Of a DNA stretch of 42,240 nt, positions 1-6,531 are shown piece by piece. The notes beneath the pieces are model-generated. The model searched no databases. It was not told where the DNA came from and saw only the letters and a list, made by a program, of their open reading frames with translations. Source of the stretch: Paenibacillus koleovorans NBRC 103111. Its GTDB lineage: Bacteria > Bacillota > Bacilli > Paenibacillales > NBRC-103111. The stretch spans positions 1 to 42,240 of the forward strand of contig NZ_BIMA01000058.1 of assembly GCF_004000845.1 (NCBI RefSeq). Reading direction: 5' to 3'. The translations under genes were made by a program, and so were the position numbers. Within the stretch, counting starts at the first letter, position 1; the number at the start of each line of letters is the position of its first letter.

Positions 1-189
1 TTGGCGGGTGAAACCGTCGGCTGAATGCGATGTAGGCTAAAAATGGTCTACTTGGCGTCTAGCGGCTTACCCGTTTGTCGGGCTTGCTTAACCAGGCTCC
101 AGCTAACCTGCAGCAGCCGTTTCATCCGAGTCAACCAACGGTGGTGATCGAAATCGGTACGATAGGAGGACCGCGGAGTGGAGGTGGCT

Positions 190-219
190 TTGCATGGGCA
201 GGCGGCGCCCTTGTATACT
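190..219 (+). promoter_or_regulatory. candidate promoter upstream of the START-like gene
   Basis: TTGCAT (190-195) is followed after 18 bases by TATACT (214-219), about 30 bases before the first coding gene. The -35 match is weak and the -10 match is good. The rest of 1-251 shows no convincing gene; a short reverse-strand reading frame there has no ribosome binding site and no recognisable sequence. Confidence 0.4.
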
Positions 220-251
220 GGTGATGTAGAGTTTAGTCACTCGGGGAACGG

Positions 252-731
252 GTGGGGGCGATGACGATGACGATGCTTCGGAAAACATTTTCGTTTCAAG
301 CGGCGATTACGGTTCGGGCGCCTGCCGTTGCGATCTATGATGCTTTGCTAGTGGCCGAGAACCATTTGCGCTTACACCCGTTGATTGTCGCCGTTCGGAG
401 GCTGAATGAAGGTGAGAACCCCGATGCGATCCGCGTCGAGATTACCGATCATATTCGAGTGCTGGGGCTATTTCACGTCGTCAAGAAGTACGAAGCCAGC
501 TTTACGGGAATGGAGCGTGGCCGCAGACTAACGTTCGAGACCTTTACTTCGCCCCGCATTCATGTGAAGAGTACAATTACCTTGAGCAGCGGCCAAATGG
601 ACGGAGAAACGCGGGTGGAAGAGTCGGTGCAGGTGGAGGCGCCGGCACTGTTGGTCGGGTTTGTGAGGAAGCAGATCGTGGCTGCGCACGGGGAAATGCT
701 GGCGAAATTGAAGATGTTGATGGAAGAGTAG
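252..731 (+). CDS. SRPBCC (START-like / polyketide cyclase-like) family protein
   Basis: A 159-residue protein with the helix-grip layout of the SRPBCC superfamily. An N-terminal strand runs into a 'V.AP...I.DALL' segment, alternating strands follow (for example 'RVEITDHIRV' and 'RLTFETFTSP'), and a long C-terminal amphipathic helix ends the protein. Family members bind hydrophobic ligands in a deep cavity; the ligand here cannot be predicted. There is no signal peptide, so it is probably cytosolic. The GTG at 252 is followed by in-frame ATGs at 261, 267 and 273. The G-rich run at 251-258 could serve as a weak ribosome binding site for one of the ATGs, so the exact start is uncertain. It is a single-gene unit, followed by the first toxin-antitoxin locus. 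Confidence 0.7.
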   Translation: MGAMTMTMLRKTFSFQAAITVRAPAVAIYDALLVAENHLRLHPLIVAVRRLNEGENPDAIRVEITDHIRVLGLFHVVKKYEASFTGMERGRRLTFETFTSPRIHVKSTITLSSGQMDGETRVEESVQVEAPALLVGFVRKQIVAAHGEMLAKLKMLMEE

Positions 732-805
732 ATCGTGACCGGAAGTCAGTGCAGGTAGAACGAGAAAAATGGCGAACAAATGTTCTGTTATTCTCCGGAA
801 AATGA

Positions 806-814
806 TGGTATACT
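806..814 (+). promoter_or_regulatory. extended -10 promoter of toxin locus 1
   Basis: TG at 806-807, one base, then TATACT (809-814) forms an extended -10 element. No good -35 is visible. It lies just ahead of the ACAATTG (823-829) that is shared with toxin locus 2 and probably marks the 5' end region of the toxin mRNA. Confidence 0.5.
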
Positions 815-872
815 GAGAGAGTACAATTGAATCTTGGGTGGGGGTGGTGTCCCTTCGAAAGGGGGTGATGCC

Positions 873-968
873 ATGAAAGTAGAAGCAGTGATTACGATCA
901 TGATTTTGTTCAGCACCTTTGTTCTTGCCCTACTGACATACATCTCGAACAACTTTAAGAAAAAGTAA
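873..968 (+). CDS. Hol-Tox family type I toxin, copy 1 (31 aa)
   Basis: A 31-residue peptide: short polar N-terminus (MKVEA), a single hydrophobic helix (about residues 6-24, 'VITIMILFSTFVLALLTYI') and a basic tail (NNFKKK). This is the layout of the putative holin-like toxin (Hol-Tox) family of Bacillota, whose members act at the cytoplasmic membrane and are encoded in type I toxin-antitoxin loci. The ATG at 873 follows a G-rich SD (861-867). The SD sits in the 3' arm of a small hairpin CCCTT-CGA-AAGGG (851-863), so translation may be masked. The 5' leader has complementary partners downstream: ACAATTG (823-829) with CAATTGT (1045-1051), CTTGG (833-837) with CCAAG (1039-1043), and TCCCTTC (850-856) with GAAGGGA (1023-1029). 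The second copy at 4930 has the same length and the same flanking elements. Toxicity is inferred from the family. Confidence 0.75.
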   Translation: MKVEAVITIMILFSTFVLALLTYISNNFKKK

Positions 969-1083
969 GAACCCACCCTAAGGTTAGCGCCACAGGTGGG
1001 TTCTGTCCATTTTCCGACTCTGGAAGGGAACGTCCTATCCAAGCCAATTGTTCAGCCGAGTGTTACCGCACTCGGCTTCTTAA
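960..1083 (-). ncRNA. predicted antisense antitoxin RNA of locus 1
   Basis: On the minus strand a TATCAT (-10; 1094-1089) with a weak TTTCAC 18 bases upstream would start a transcript near 1083, running back over the toxin 3' untranslated region. A hairpin made of GAACCCACC (minus-strand sense, top-strand 995-1003) and GGTGGGTTC (top-strand 969-977), then a T-rich stretch over the end of the toxin gene, would terminate it near 960. The RNA would be about 120 nt and overlap the toxin mRNA 3' end, as RatA and SR4 do in B. subtilis. Promoter and terminator are predictions; the -10 and the hairpin are both conserved at locus 2. Confidence 0.45.
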
Positions 1084-1085
1084 TC
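1054..1085 (+). terminator. conserved hairpin ending the toxin locus 1 transcript
   Basis: AGCCGAGTG (1054-1062) pairs with CACTCGGCT (1069-1077) in a 9-bp stem, followed by TCTTAAT. The equivalent hairpin at locus 2 differs at three positions, and all three changes are compensated in the opposite arm, so the structure is under selection. It may terminate the toxin mRNA or form the 5' hairpin of the antisense RNA; the T tract is weak. Confidence 0.5.
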
Positions 1086-1148
1086 ACTATGATAACACAA
1101 GTGCAAAAAGAAGTGAAATTGAAATTGTGTAGAAGTCAATAGATCAAA

Positions 1149-1435
1149 ATGATTAAAATGATTATTGAGGTAAACAGAATGGAAATAGAATTGGAAATGA
1201 TCCGATTGACAAAGGCTCAGTTTGAAGAGCTAATTTTTGCGTGCGAAAATGGCAGGTACAAGGTCCTGTATTTTCTGGACAAGCTGACAGGTGGGCTGGG
1301 ACTCATTCGAGGATAAGGAAGCTTTCACGGCAACCATTCGAAGAAGAGTGGTATCAATTCAAGGCTCAAGGACATCGCGAACGCGTGTTGAAGTTGTTTG
1401 AAGAAGAGGAATTAATAAAGTTGATCATTGTGTGA
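1149..1435 (+). pseudogene. frameshifted UPF0158-like protein remnant
   Basis: Frame 1 from ATG 1149 (or 1179) to TAA 1314-1316 reads '...LTKAQFEELIFACENGRY', then 'VLYFLDKLTGG', which resembles the N-terminal half of UPF0158 proteins (a strand ending in Y-Y/F-LD-x-TGE). A different frame, open to TGA 1433-1435, then gives 'FEEEWYQFKAQGHRERVL' and 'LFEEEELI', which resembles the conserved C-terminal WY-x-F...WLE block. A third frame around 1300 reads 'WDSFEDKEAF', the expected middle block. The family pieces therefore lie in successive frames of one strand, indicating at least two frameshifts and an internal loss (the intact family is about 140-160 residues). Family assignment is from motif memory and moderate. 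Confidence 0.45.
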
Positions 1436-1725
1436 AATGGATGACTAAATTGAAAAAGAAGAAACGAAAGCATACAAATAAGAAACATCTGACTAAGAGT
1501 GTTTATTTGAGCTCTTATGATCAGGATGATACCTTTTATATGTTAATCGATTTCACTGAAGGCGGATTTCCTTTTGGAATCACTTGGGAAGAGTATTATG
1601 ATAACATCTTGGACTATAAACCGGATTACTTTTATATATCCGAGATTTCCGGCGATAAAATATTGGGATTGACGTGGAAAGAGTATTTGAAGGAGTTGGA
1701 TAAACAATTTTTAACTTATGAATAG
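1432..1725 (+). CDS. hypothetical protein, basic N-terminus, aromatic/acidic body
   Basis: I do not recognise this 97-residue protein. The N-terminus is lysine-rich (KLKKKKRKHTNKKH), and the rest is acidic and aromatic with two related short blocks, 'GITWEEYYDNILD' (about 49-62) and 'GLTWKEYLKELDK' (about 78-91), suggesting an internal duplication. GTG 1432 overlaps the TGA of the preceding remnant in a GTGA arrangement, and an in-frame ATG at 1441 is the alternative. It is AT-rich compared with its neighbours, like the UPF0158 remnant in front of it, so both may have arrived together. No good ribosome binding site is visible. Confidence 0.45.
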   Translation: MKWMTKLKKKKRKHTNKKHLTKSVYLSSYDQDDTFYMLIDFTEGGFPFGITWEEYYDNILDYKPDYFYISEISGDKILGLTWKEYLKELDKQFLTYE

Positions 1726-1736
1726 AGGTTTGACAA

Positions 1737-2408
1737 ATGCCCTATCCAATGGTTCATCTGGCCATATCGATCAAGCTGTACGAGTTGTGCGGAGTTGAGA
1801 GATCGCCGGAATTTTTGTTGGGCGGCATCTCCCCGGACAGTATCCACATGAGACCAAATGCCGGGAAAACGGAGAAAGCGACCACCCACTTGGATTTGCT
1901 GCCACTCAATCGACTGCCCGCGGATTTTGATATGCTCCAGCACGTCCAATCGTTCCTTGAAGGCCATTTGGCAAAAGCGGATAAGGAGCATGTTAGTTTC
2001 GTGAAAGGATATGCAACTCATGTGCTCACGGATGTGTTCTGGCTGCAAACGGTGCAGGTGGAATATAAGAGGGATCGGCCCGGTGAGCTGACGAAAGAAG
2101 AAATCCGATCGATCTATTCGAGCGAGTGCGATCAAGTCGATTATGCTTTGTACCAGTATTCGGGTTGGCGACCGGCCGTTTGGGATCTCTTGCGGCAGGT
2201 AAAGAGCAGGGAGCTGAGAGGGGTATTGGCGGAAGTGGAAATCTGTATGTGGCGTGACCGCGTACTGGGGATCTATGACACGATTGGGCGACAGCCTCCG
2301 ATGGTGCCGAAGTACATCACCTTTGAGCGGGTGTTACGTTTTATAGAGGAAGCGGCGCATGAACTGATCGCTCAATTCAAGAAGATGGGTGTACCCTTAG
2401 TGGAATAA
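1737..2408 (+). CDS. zinc-dependent phospholipase C-like family protein
   Basis: The 223-residue product begins 'MPYPMVHLAISIKLYEL' and has 'FLLGGISPDSIHMR', 'ATTHLDL' and 'GYATHVLTDVFW', the order of His/Asp blocks of the Zn_dep_PLPC family of Bacillota. The histidines near residues 7, 36, 50 and 99 and the following Asp are the likely metal ligands, as in phospholipase C/S1-P1 nuclease folds. Bacillus phospholipase C is secreted, but this protein has no signal peptide and probably acts inside the cell on an unknown phosphoester. ATG 1737 is preceded by a weak purine-rich site (AGAGG). The next gene follows after about 26 bases and may be co-transcribed. Confidence 0.65.
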   Translation: MPYPMVHLAISIKLYELCGVERSPEFLLGGISPDSIHMRPNAGKTEKATTHLDLLPLNRLPADFDMLQHVQSFLEGHLAKADKEHVSFVKGYATHVLTDVFWLQTVQVEYKRDRPGELTKEEIRSIYSSECDQVDYALYQYSGWRPAVWDLLRQVKSRELRGVLAEVEICMWRDRVLGIYDTIGRQPPMVPKYITFERVLRFIEEAAHELIAQFKKMGVPLVE

Positions 2409-2434
2409 GATTGTGCCTAAAGGATGGGGCAACA

Positions 2435-2845
2435 ATGGATGGAAGTCTGATGATTGAACTCGTGGGATTTGATAGTTCCTGTCAAACGGGAAAATTGCTG
2501 CTTCGAAAGCAATCCATCGTCTTTCTGGCGAATGAAGAGGAGATGACGGTTTCGCTTCAACCTAGGACCCGCAAGGAGTATTTTTATTTGGATTGCATCG
2601 AAAATACGCTGAGCTGGTTCAAATATGTGGCGCATGTTGTCCGGTCGGATGGGACGGAGACGGATGTGGTGGCGACTTTGTTTCTCAAGGAAGAGGGGGA
2701 TGTGGAGCGATTGAAGGTGTTTTTGGCTGATTTGCTGCGCAGCCAGCGGGATGCCGCGAGTGAAACGGAAGGAGGCCGTATGGCGGCTAAACCACAGAAG
2801 TCTCCTGGTAGGGGATGGCTGTCGCATCGAAAAAAACGGTATTAG
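2435..2845 (+). CDS. hypothetical protein with basic C-terminal tail
   Basis: A protein of about 136 residues that I do not recognise. The body is a mixed strand/helix sequence ('MIELVGFDSSCQTGKLLLR', 'VSLQPRTRKEYFYLD'). The last 30 residues are polar and basic, ending 'RGWLSHRKKRY'. ATG 2435 is chosen because AAAGGATGGGG lies just upstream (2418-2428); the frame also stays open to a TTG at 2411. It sits directly behind the phospholipase-like gene and is followed by a bidirectional terminator shared with the convergent methyltransferase gene. Confidence 0.55.
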   Translation: MDGSLMIELVGFDSSCQTGKLLLRKQSIVFLANEEEMTVSLQPRTRKEYFYLDCIENTLSWFKYVAHVVRSDGTETDVVATLFLKEEGDVERLKVFLADLLRSQRDAASETEGGRMAAKPQKSPGRGWLSHRKKRY

Positions 2846-2848
2846 CGT

Positions 2849-2876
2849 AAAAGCCCTGACCGAGCGGTCAGGGCTT
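2849..2876. terminator. bidirectional rho-independent terminator
   Basis: AAGCCCTGACC pairs with GGTCAGGGCTT around a GAGC loop. On the minus strand it is followed by a T run, so it serves the methyltransferase gene ending at 2883. On the plus strand it lies directly behind the gene ending at 2845. Confidence 0.75.
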
Positions 2877-2882
2877 GCGGTG

Positions 2883-4037
2883 CTATTCCGTCCGCACACG
2901 TGGGGGCAGAGGGCCCATGTACTGATGCAGCGCACATTCGATGCGGCCGTTGAACAGCTTGCGCTTTTTGTCCGACGGCTTGCCGAAGTGGTGCTCGAAC
3001 TGCTTGTCCGGGCTCAGGATGAACGCCGACCACGTCTCGTGGCTGCGGAAGATCGAGCCGAGCTGGCGGATCACTTTGTCCGCCTCGCCGGAGGTGCCCA
3101 GCCGCTCGCCGTAAGGCGGGTTCGTGATGAGGCAGCCGTAGTCGCCTTCCGGCTTCCACTTCGAGACCGGCTGCTCGTGGAACGTGATCTCACCGGATAG
3201 TCCGGCGCCCTTGGCGGCCGCGAGCGCGACACGAATCGCCTCCTCATCGATATCGGAGCCGAAGATGTCGAGCGGCTCATCGTCGCGGACGAGGTCGAAC
3301 GCTTCGTCGCGGGCTTGCTCCCAGAGCGTCTTCGGCACGACCTCCCACGCCTCCGCATCGAAGCTGCGCCGCAGCCCCGGCGCCAAGTTCCAGCCGATCA
3401 TCGCGGCCTCGATCGGAATCGTCCCCGACCCGCAGAACGGGTCGTGCAACGGCCGACCCGGCCGCCAGCGGCTCAACAGCACCATCGCAGCCGCCATCGT
3501 TTCCTTGAGCGGCGCTTCGGTGACAAGCTTGCGGTAGCCGCGCTTGTGCAGGCTCGAGCCGGTCGTGTCGAGCGTCAGCGTGGCGATGTCGTTTAAGAGC
3601 GATACCTCGATGACGTAGCGCGGCCCGTTCTCGGGGAACCAGTCGGTCTGGTAGCGCTGCTTCATTTTTTCTACGACCGCCTTCTTCACGATCCCTTGAC
3701 AGGCCGGCACGCTGGACAGCTGCGACTTGTGCGAGCGCCCTTGCACCGGGAATTCGGCATGCCCCGGAATGAGGTCCGACCAAGGCAACGCCTTCGTCCC
3801 TTCGAACAGCTCGTCGAATGTCGTCGCCTTGAACGCCCCTAGCTTAATCTGGATACGGTCGGCCGTCCTCAGCCACAAGTTAGCCCGGCATATCGCCAGC
3901 GCATCGCCCATGAACGAGATTTTCCCGTTGTCCACTTTCACTTCCTCGTAGCCGAGGTCGCGCACCTCGCGCGCCACGATCGCCTCCAGCCCCATTGGGC
4001 ATGCGGCAACCAGCTCCAATCGATCCATCAAGTCCAT
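2883..4037 (-). CDS. ypsC: THUMP-domain class I SAM-dependent rRNA methyltransferase (YpsC/RlmL type)
   Basis: The 384-residue protein starts 'LELVAACPMGLEAIVAREV', the ferredoxin-like/THUMP N-terminus of this family (about residues 1-160). A Rossmann methyltransferase domain follows. Motif I is 'LHDPFCGSGTIPIEAAM' near residue 198, an acidic SAM ribose ligand lies in 'GSDIDEEA', and the catalytic motif IV is 'ITNPPYGERLG' near residue 307. The NPPY signature marks N-methylation of an exocyclic guanine amine, as in RlmL (m2G2445 of 23S rRNA). The length matches B. subtilis YpsC, which lacks the second RlmK methyltransferase half of E. coli RlmL. It is transcribed alone and converges with the preceding hypothetical gene. 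Confidence 0.9.
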   Translation of the reverse strand: MDLMDRLELVAACPMGLEAIVAREVRDLGYEEVKVDNGKISFMGDALAICRANLWLRTADRIQIKLGAFKATTFDELFEGTKALPWSDLIPGHAEFPVQGRSHKSQLSSVPACQGIVKKAVVEKMKQRYQTDWFPENGPRYVIEVSLLNDIATLTLDTTGSSLHKRGYRKLVTEAPLKETMAAAMVLLSRWRPGRPLHDPFCGSGTIPIEAAMIGWNLAPGLRRSFDAEAWEVVPKTLWEQARDEAFDLVRDDEPLDIFGSDIDEEAIRVALAAAKGAGLSGEITFHEQPVSKWKPEGDYGCLITNPPYGERLGTSGEADKVIRQLGSIFRSHETWSAFILSPDKQFEHHFGKPSDKKRKLFNGRIECALHQYMGPLPPRVRTE

Positions 4038-4167
4038 TCACTCCGTCTATTTAGCCTATGTTTGCGATCCGGTTAGGGAAATCATACAATTAAGTATAGG
4101 CGAAACGGCTAAACGATACAAATAAAGCCCGTTTTGAGTGGGTGAACTTATGGATGGAGGAACACAA

Positions 4168-4818
4168 ATGACAGAGCAGACATCGCCAATGAGCGCGGAA
4201 CGATATGCGGAGAGCTTGTACGCACAAGATGAAATGCTGAGCCGAGTGGAGGAAGGGATCCGAGCGAATGGGATGCCGGAAATTTCAATTGCCGCAGGAT
4301 ATGGGCGTCTGCTGACGCTGCTCGTGAAGCTGAGCGGGGCGAAGCGGGTGCTGGAAATCGGCGCGTTGGGCGGCTATAGCGGGATCTGTTTGGCACGCGG
4401 GCTAGAGGAGCAGGGGAAGCTGGTCTCGCTCGAGCTGAAGCCGGATTTCGCTGAGGTAGCTCGACGGCACTTGACTGAAGCTGGTTTCGGGGATCGGGTG
4501 GAGTACCGGATCGGCGAGGCGCTTGACAGCTTGGATGTTTTGGAGCAGGAGGGTGCGAGGTTCGACTTCTACTTTATCGATGCGGACAAAGGCAATTACG
4601 TGAACTATCTGGAGCGTGCGATTCGTTTGGCGAACCCGGGGGCGATCATCGTGGGCGACAATGCGCTGATGCACGGACGGGTGGTCGATCCGGCGGTCAC
4701 GTCCAATTCGGTGCAAGTGATGCGGCGGTTCAACCAAATGATGGCGACCGATCCGCGACTCGAGAGCACGCTTTTGCCGGCGTATGACGGGTTGTGCATT
4801 GCGCGGGTGAAAGGCTAG
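4168..4818 (+). CDS. SAM-dependent O-methyltransferase (caffeoyl-CoA OMT-like)
   Basis: The protein of about 216 residues belongs to Methyltransf_3. Motif I is 'VLEIGALGGYSGICLARGL', the acidic loop is 'LVSLELKPDFAEVARRHL', and a catalytic/metal region reads 'FDFYFIDADKGNYVNYLERA' followed by 'GDNALMHGRVVD'. The two Asp residues of FIDADK and the DN of GDNAL are the divalent cation ligands of catechol-type O-methyltransferases. Substrates in bacteria vary (catechols, tRNA hydroxyuridine in TrmR); B. subtilis TrmR (YrrM) is a close structural relative, so tRNA modification is possible. ATG 4168 is chosen for GGAGG at 4156-4160; upstream in-frame GTG 4138 and ATG 4150 lack such a site. It is divergent from the rRNA methyltransferase gene. 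Confidence 0.85.
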   Translation: MTEQTSPMSAERYAESLYAQDEMLSRVEEGIRANGMPEISIAAGYGRLLTLLVKLSGAKRVLEIGALGGYSGICLARGLEEQGKLVSLELKPDFAEVARRHLTEAGFGDRVEYRIGEALDSLDVLEQEGARFDFYFIDADKGNYVNYLERAIRLANPGAIIVGDNALMHGRVVDPAVTSNSVQVMRRFNQMMATDPRLESTLLPAYDGLCIARVKG

Positions 4819-4844
4819 TTGGATTGTGTTTTGAATAGGAACAC

Positions 4845-4873
4845 TTGTGCGGAGTGAGGAAAATAGGTAAAAT
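4845..4873 (+). promoter_or_regulatory. promoter of toxin locus 2
   Basis: TTGTGC (4845-4850), a 17-base spacer and TAAAAT (4868-4873). The expected start near 4880 coincides with ACAATTG, the first base-pairing element of the toxin leader. Confidence 0.6.
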
Positions 4874-4929
4874 ATAGTTACAATTGAATCTTGGGTGGGC
4901 ATGGTTTCCCTTCGAAAGGAGGTGAAGCC

Positions 4930-5025
4930 ATGGAAGTAAAAGACGCATTGACGATTATGTTCCTATTCGGAATGCTCATCCTTGCTCTTCTAACATACAT
5001 CAATTCGACCAACAAGAGAAAGTAA
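4930..5025 (+). CDS. Hol-Tox family type I toxin, copy 2 (31 aa)
   Basis: This 31-residue peptide is paralogous to the one at 873: MEVKDALTI, a hydrophobic helix ('MFLFGMLILALLTYI', about residues 10-24) and the basic tail NSTNKRK. The ribosome binding site AAAGGAGGTGA (4915-4925) is nearly perfect but sits in the arm of CCTT-CGA-AAGG. The leader again has complementary partners in the 3' untranslated region: ACAATTG (4880-4886) with CAATTGT (5101-5107), CTTGG (4890-4894) with CCAAG (5095-5099), and TTCCCTTC (4906-4913) with GAAGGGAA (5079-5086). These nest into a closed 5'-3' structure that would hide the SD. Similar end-to-end folding is known for type I toxin mRNAs such as hok and bsrG. 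Toxicity is inferred from the family. Confidence 0.78.
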   Translation: MEVKDALTIMFLFGMLILALLTYINSTNKRK

Positions 5026-5140
5026 AAACCCACCCAAAGGTTGACCGCCGAAGGTGGGTTTTATTCCTATGCGACTTTGAAGGGAATTAACCATCCAAGC
5101 CAATTGTACTGACCAAGTGTTCCAGCACTTGGTCTTTCTA
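5020..5140 (-). ncRNA. predicted antisense antitoxin RNA of locus 2
   Basis: The minus strand has TTGAAG (5174-5169), a 17-base spacer and TAACAT (5151-5146), predicting a start near 5140. The transcript would cross the toxin 3' region and end at a hairpin of AACCCACC (minus-strand sense, top-strand 5053-5060) and GGTGGGTT (top-strand 5027-5034). In minus-strand sense the second arm continues directly into a run of T that covers the toxin stop codon. Size is about 120 nt. The layout matches locus 1, where the -10 sequence differs by one base. Function as antitoxin is inferred by analogy with convergent B. subtilis type I systems. Confidence 0.5.
5111..5138 (+). terminator. conserved hairpin ending the toxin locus 2 transcript
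   Basis: GACCAAGTG (5111-5119) pairs with CACTTGGTC (5126-5134), followed by TTTCTA. Compared with locus 1, base pairs 1, 2 and 5 of the stem are exchanged with compensation (A-T to G-C, G-C to A-T, G-C to A-T). Confidence 0.55.
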
Positions 5141-5224
5141 ATCATATGTTAACACACTCTAGGTGTCGCTTCAAACATAAAAATATGGATACAATGTCCA
5201 GGTTAGCAGAAAGGAGTGAAAGGT

Positions 5225-5857
5225 ATGGGGGAGCGGGCAGCGTGGAAGGGACGAGCGGAAGGGAAGAATTCTTCTGTAGTTCGCGAACAATCGGAAATCT
5301 ACGAAGGAATGCCATATGAACCTGGTGACGAGAAAAATATGCGTTACGAGATTGTTGACGGAATCCGATATCATATGCAGCCTTCACCTGTGGTAAGTCA
5401 TCAAGTGCTGAATACTACTCTGTACACCGCGTTGCACTCGAGCTGTCAGTTGGATGGTATCGTTATGATTGCACCGATGGATGTGCATCTCGGGAAAGGC
5501 AATGTAGTCCAGCCGGATCTGATTTTAATACGAAATGATAATGCATCGGTAACGGTTCGCAAATGGATTTATGGCGTCCCCGACTTGCTCGTGGAGATTT
5601 TGGCTCCTAGTGGAGGAGCGCACGATAAAATACGAAAAAAAGAGCTTTATGCCCGTTTCTGCGTACCTGAGTATTGGATCGTTGATCCGGTTCACGACAC
5701 GATCGACCTCTTCAAGCTGGATGAGAGTGGACAGCACTACAGGTTGGAAAGGACTTACGGTAGAGGGGACAAACTGTTGTCCGGGCGGTTGCCGTGTATC
5801 CAACTGGACTTGGAGCGAGTGTTCGCCGCGATCGACCGATTCAGGGACACTGAGTAG
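5225..5857 (+). CDS. Uma2 family (DUF820) PD-(D/E)XK nuclease-like protein
   Basis: The protein of about 210 residues has the Uma2 order of motifs: 'MRYEIVDGIRY' (the E before DG), 'VVQPDLILI' (the PD motif), 'PDLLVEILAPS' (the E-x-L strand, usually E-V-x-S) and 'DKIRKKELYARFCVPEYWIVDP'. The superfamily folds like a restriction endonuclease. In cyanobacteria and Bacillota the genes are abundant and often mobile, but their biological role is unsettled. ATG 5225 is chosen for AAGGAG at 5211-5216; a GTG at 5216 overlaps that site. The gene lies directly behind toxin locus 2, and its 3' end overlaps the convergent gene by 17 bases. Confidence 0.85.
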   Translation: MGERAAWKGRAEGKNSSVVREQSEIYEGMPYEPGDEKNMRYEIVDGIRYHMQPSPVVSHQVLNTTLYTALHSSCQLDGIVMIAPMDVHLGKGNVVQPDLILIRNDNASVTVRKWIYGVPDLLVEILAPSGGAHDKIRKKELYARFCVPEYWIVDPVHDTIDLFKLDESGQHYRLERTYGRGDKLLSGRLPCIQLDLERVFAAIDRFRDTE

Positions 5858-6233
5858 CCTCTGCAACCCAATAGCGATCCGCCGTCACTTTTTTTTTCGG
5901 CAAAAACCGGCATTTAATGAAATAACGATTTGCCATCGCCTTATTGCGGCCCGACAAACTGAGCTTCAAGCCCTCGATTCGATCCGGCAAGTTCGGGTAG
6001 TCGCGCTCCCGCAGCTTGTCGAACGTCAACCCGAAGTAGTATTTCATCCCGTTGATCGTGTTGTACGTGATTTGATAACCGTGCCGAACGGCTTGCTCGA
6101 GCTGCTCGGGAAACTCGGCCGCATAGTCGATCAAGTTGACGAACGACAGCTCCCCTTCGCGGATCCCCGCGAACGCTGCGAACGCTGCGACGTCCTCTGC
6201 CGCCGCGAAGCGGAGCAAATCCTCTTCGCTCAT
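5841..6233 (-). CDS. hypothetical protein, possibly a truncated remnant
   Basis: I do not recognise this 130-residue protein. The N-terminus is acidic and alanine-rich ('SEEDLLRFAAAEDVAAFAAFAG'). The middle contains 'YAAEFPEQLEQAVRHGYQI' and 'YNTINGMKYYFGLTFDKL'. The C-terminus is basic. The frame stays open upstream of the ATG for another 12 codons ('NTAIPIEAARSSG'), and the start has only GGAG eight bases away, so the visible protein could be the C-terminal part of a longer one. It overlaps the end of the Uma2 gene on the opposite strand and borders a stretch of decayed genes, which makes decay plausible here too. Confidence 0.45.
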   Translation of the reverse strand: MSEEDLLRFAAAEDVAAFAAFAGIREGELSFVNLIDYAAEFPEQLEQAVRHGYQITYNTINGMKYYFGLTFDKLRERDYPNLPDRIEGLKLSLSGRNKAMANRYFIKCRFLPKKKVTADRYWVAEATQCP

Positions 6234-6531
6234 CCCCGAGCTCCGCGCCGCCTCGATCGGAATAGCGGTATTCTACGATACTTGGACTCTAGTTGTCTCT
6301 GACATGGTCAGTTAGCCCCCTGATCGATCAAACAAATGGCACGCAACCCAATGGCTTTTGTGTACTTGGCTTCACAGTTGGCCTCGTTGCACGTGAAAAA
6401 CGGAAATTTGGTTCATAGTTTGTGTTTTTAGGTTCACTGCGAGTTCTCCCGTCTCTTCAGCAGAAGGGGGAAACTCCCTCTGCTGAAGGACGTTTTGAAC
6501 CGTTTGGAATTTTCTCGTGTTGTGCAGGCGT
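6234..6531. other. gene-free stretch with a strong hairpin
   Basis: No convincing gene is seen. The main structure is an inverted repeat: CTTCAGCAGA (6455-6464) pairs with TCTGCTGAAG (6479-6488), extended inside by GGG/CCC around a short loop. No T tract follows on either strand, so it is not a standard terminator. It lies just beyond the 3' end of the GH4 remnant. Confidence 0.5.

Noticed and set aside
103-288. short reverse-strand frame at the window start
   Set aside because: It has no ribosome binding site, overlaps the promoter and start of the START-like gene, and has Ser/Pro-rich low-complexity sequence.
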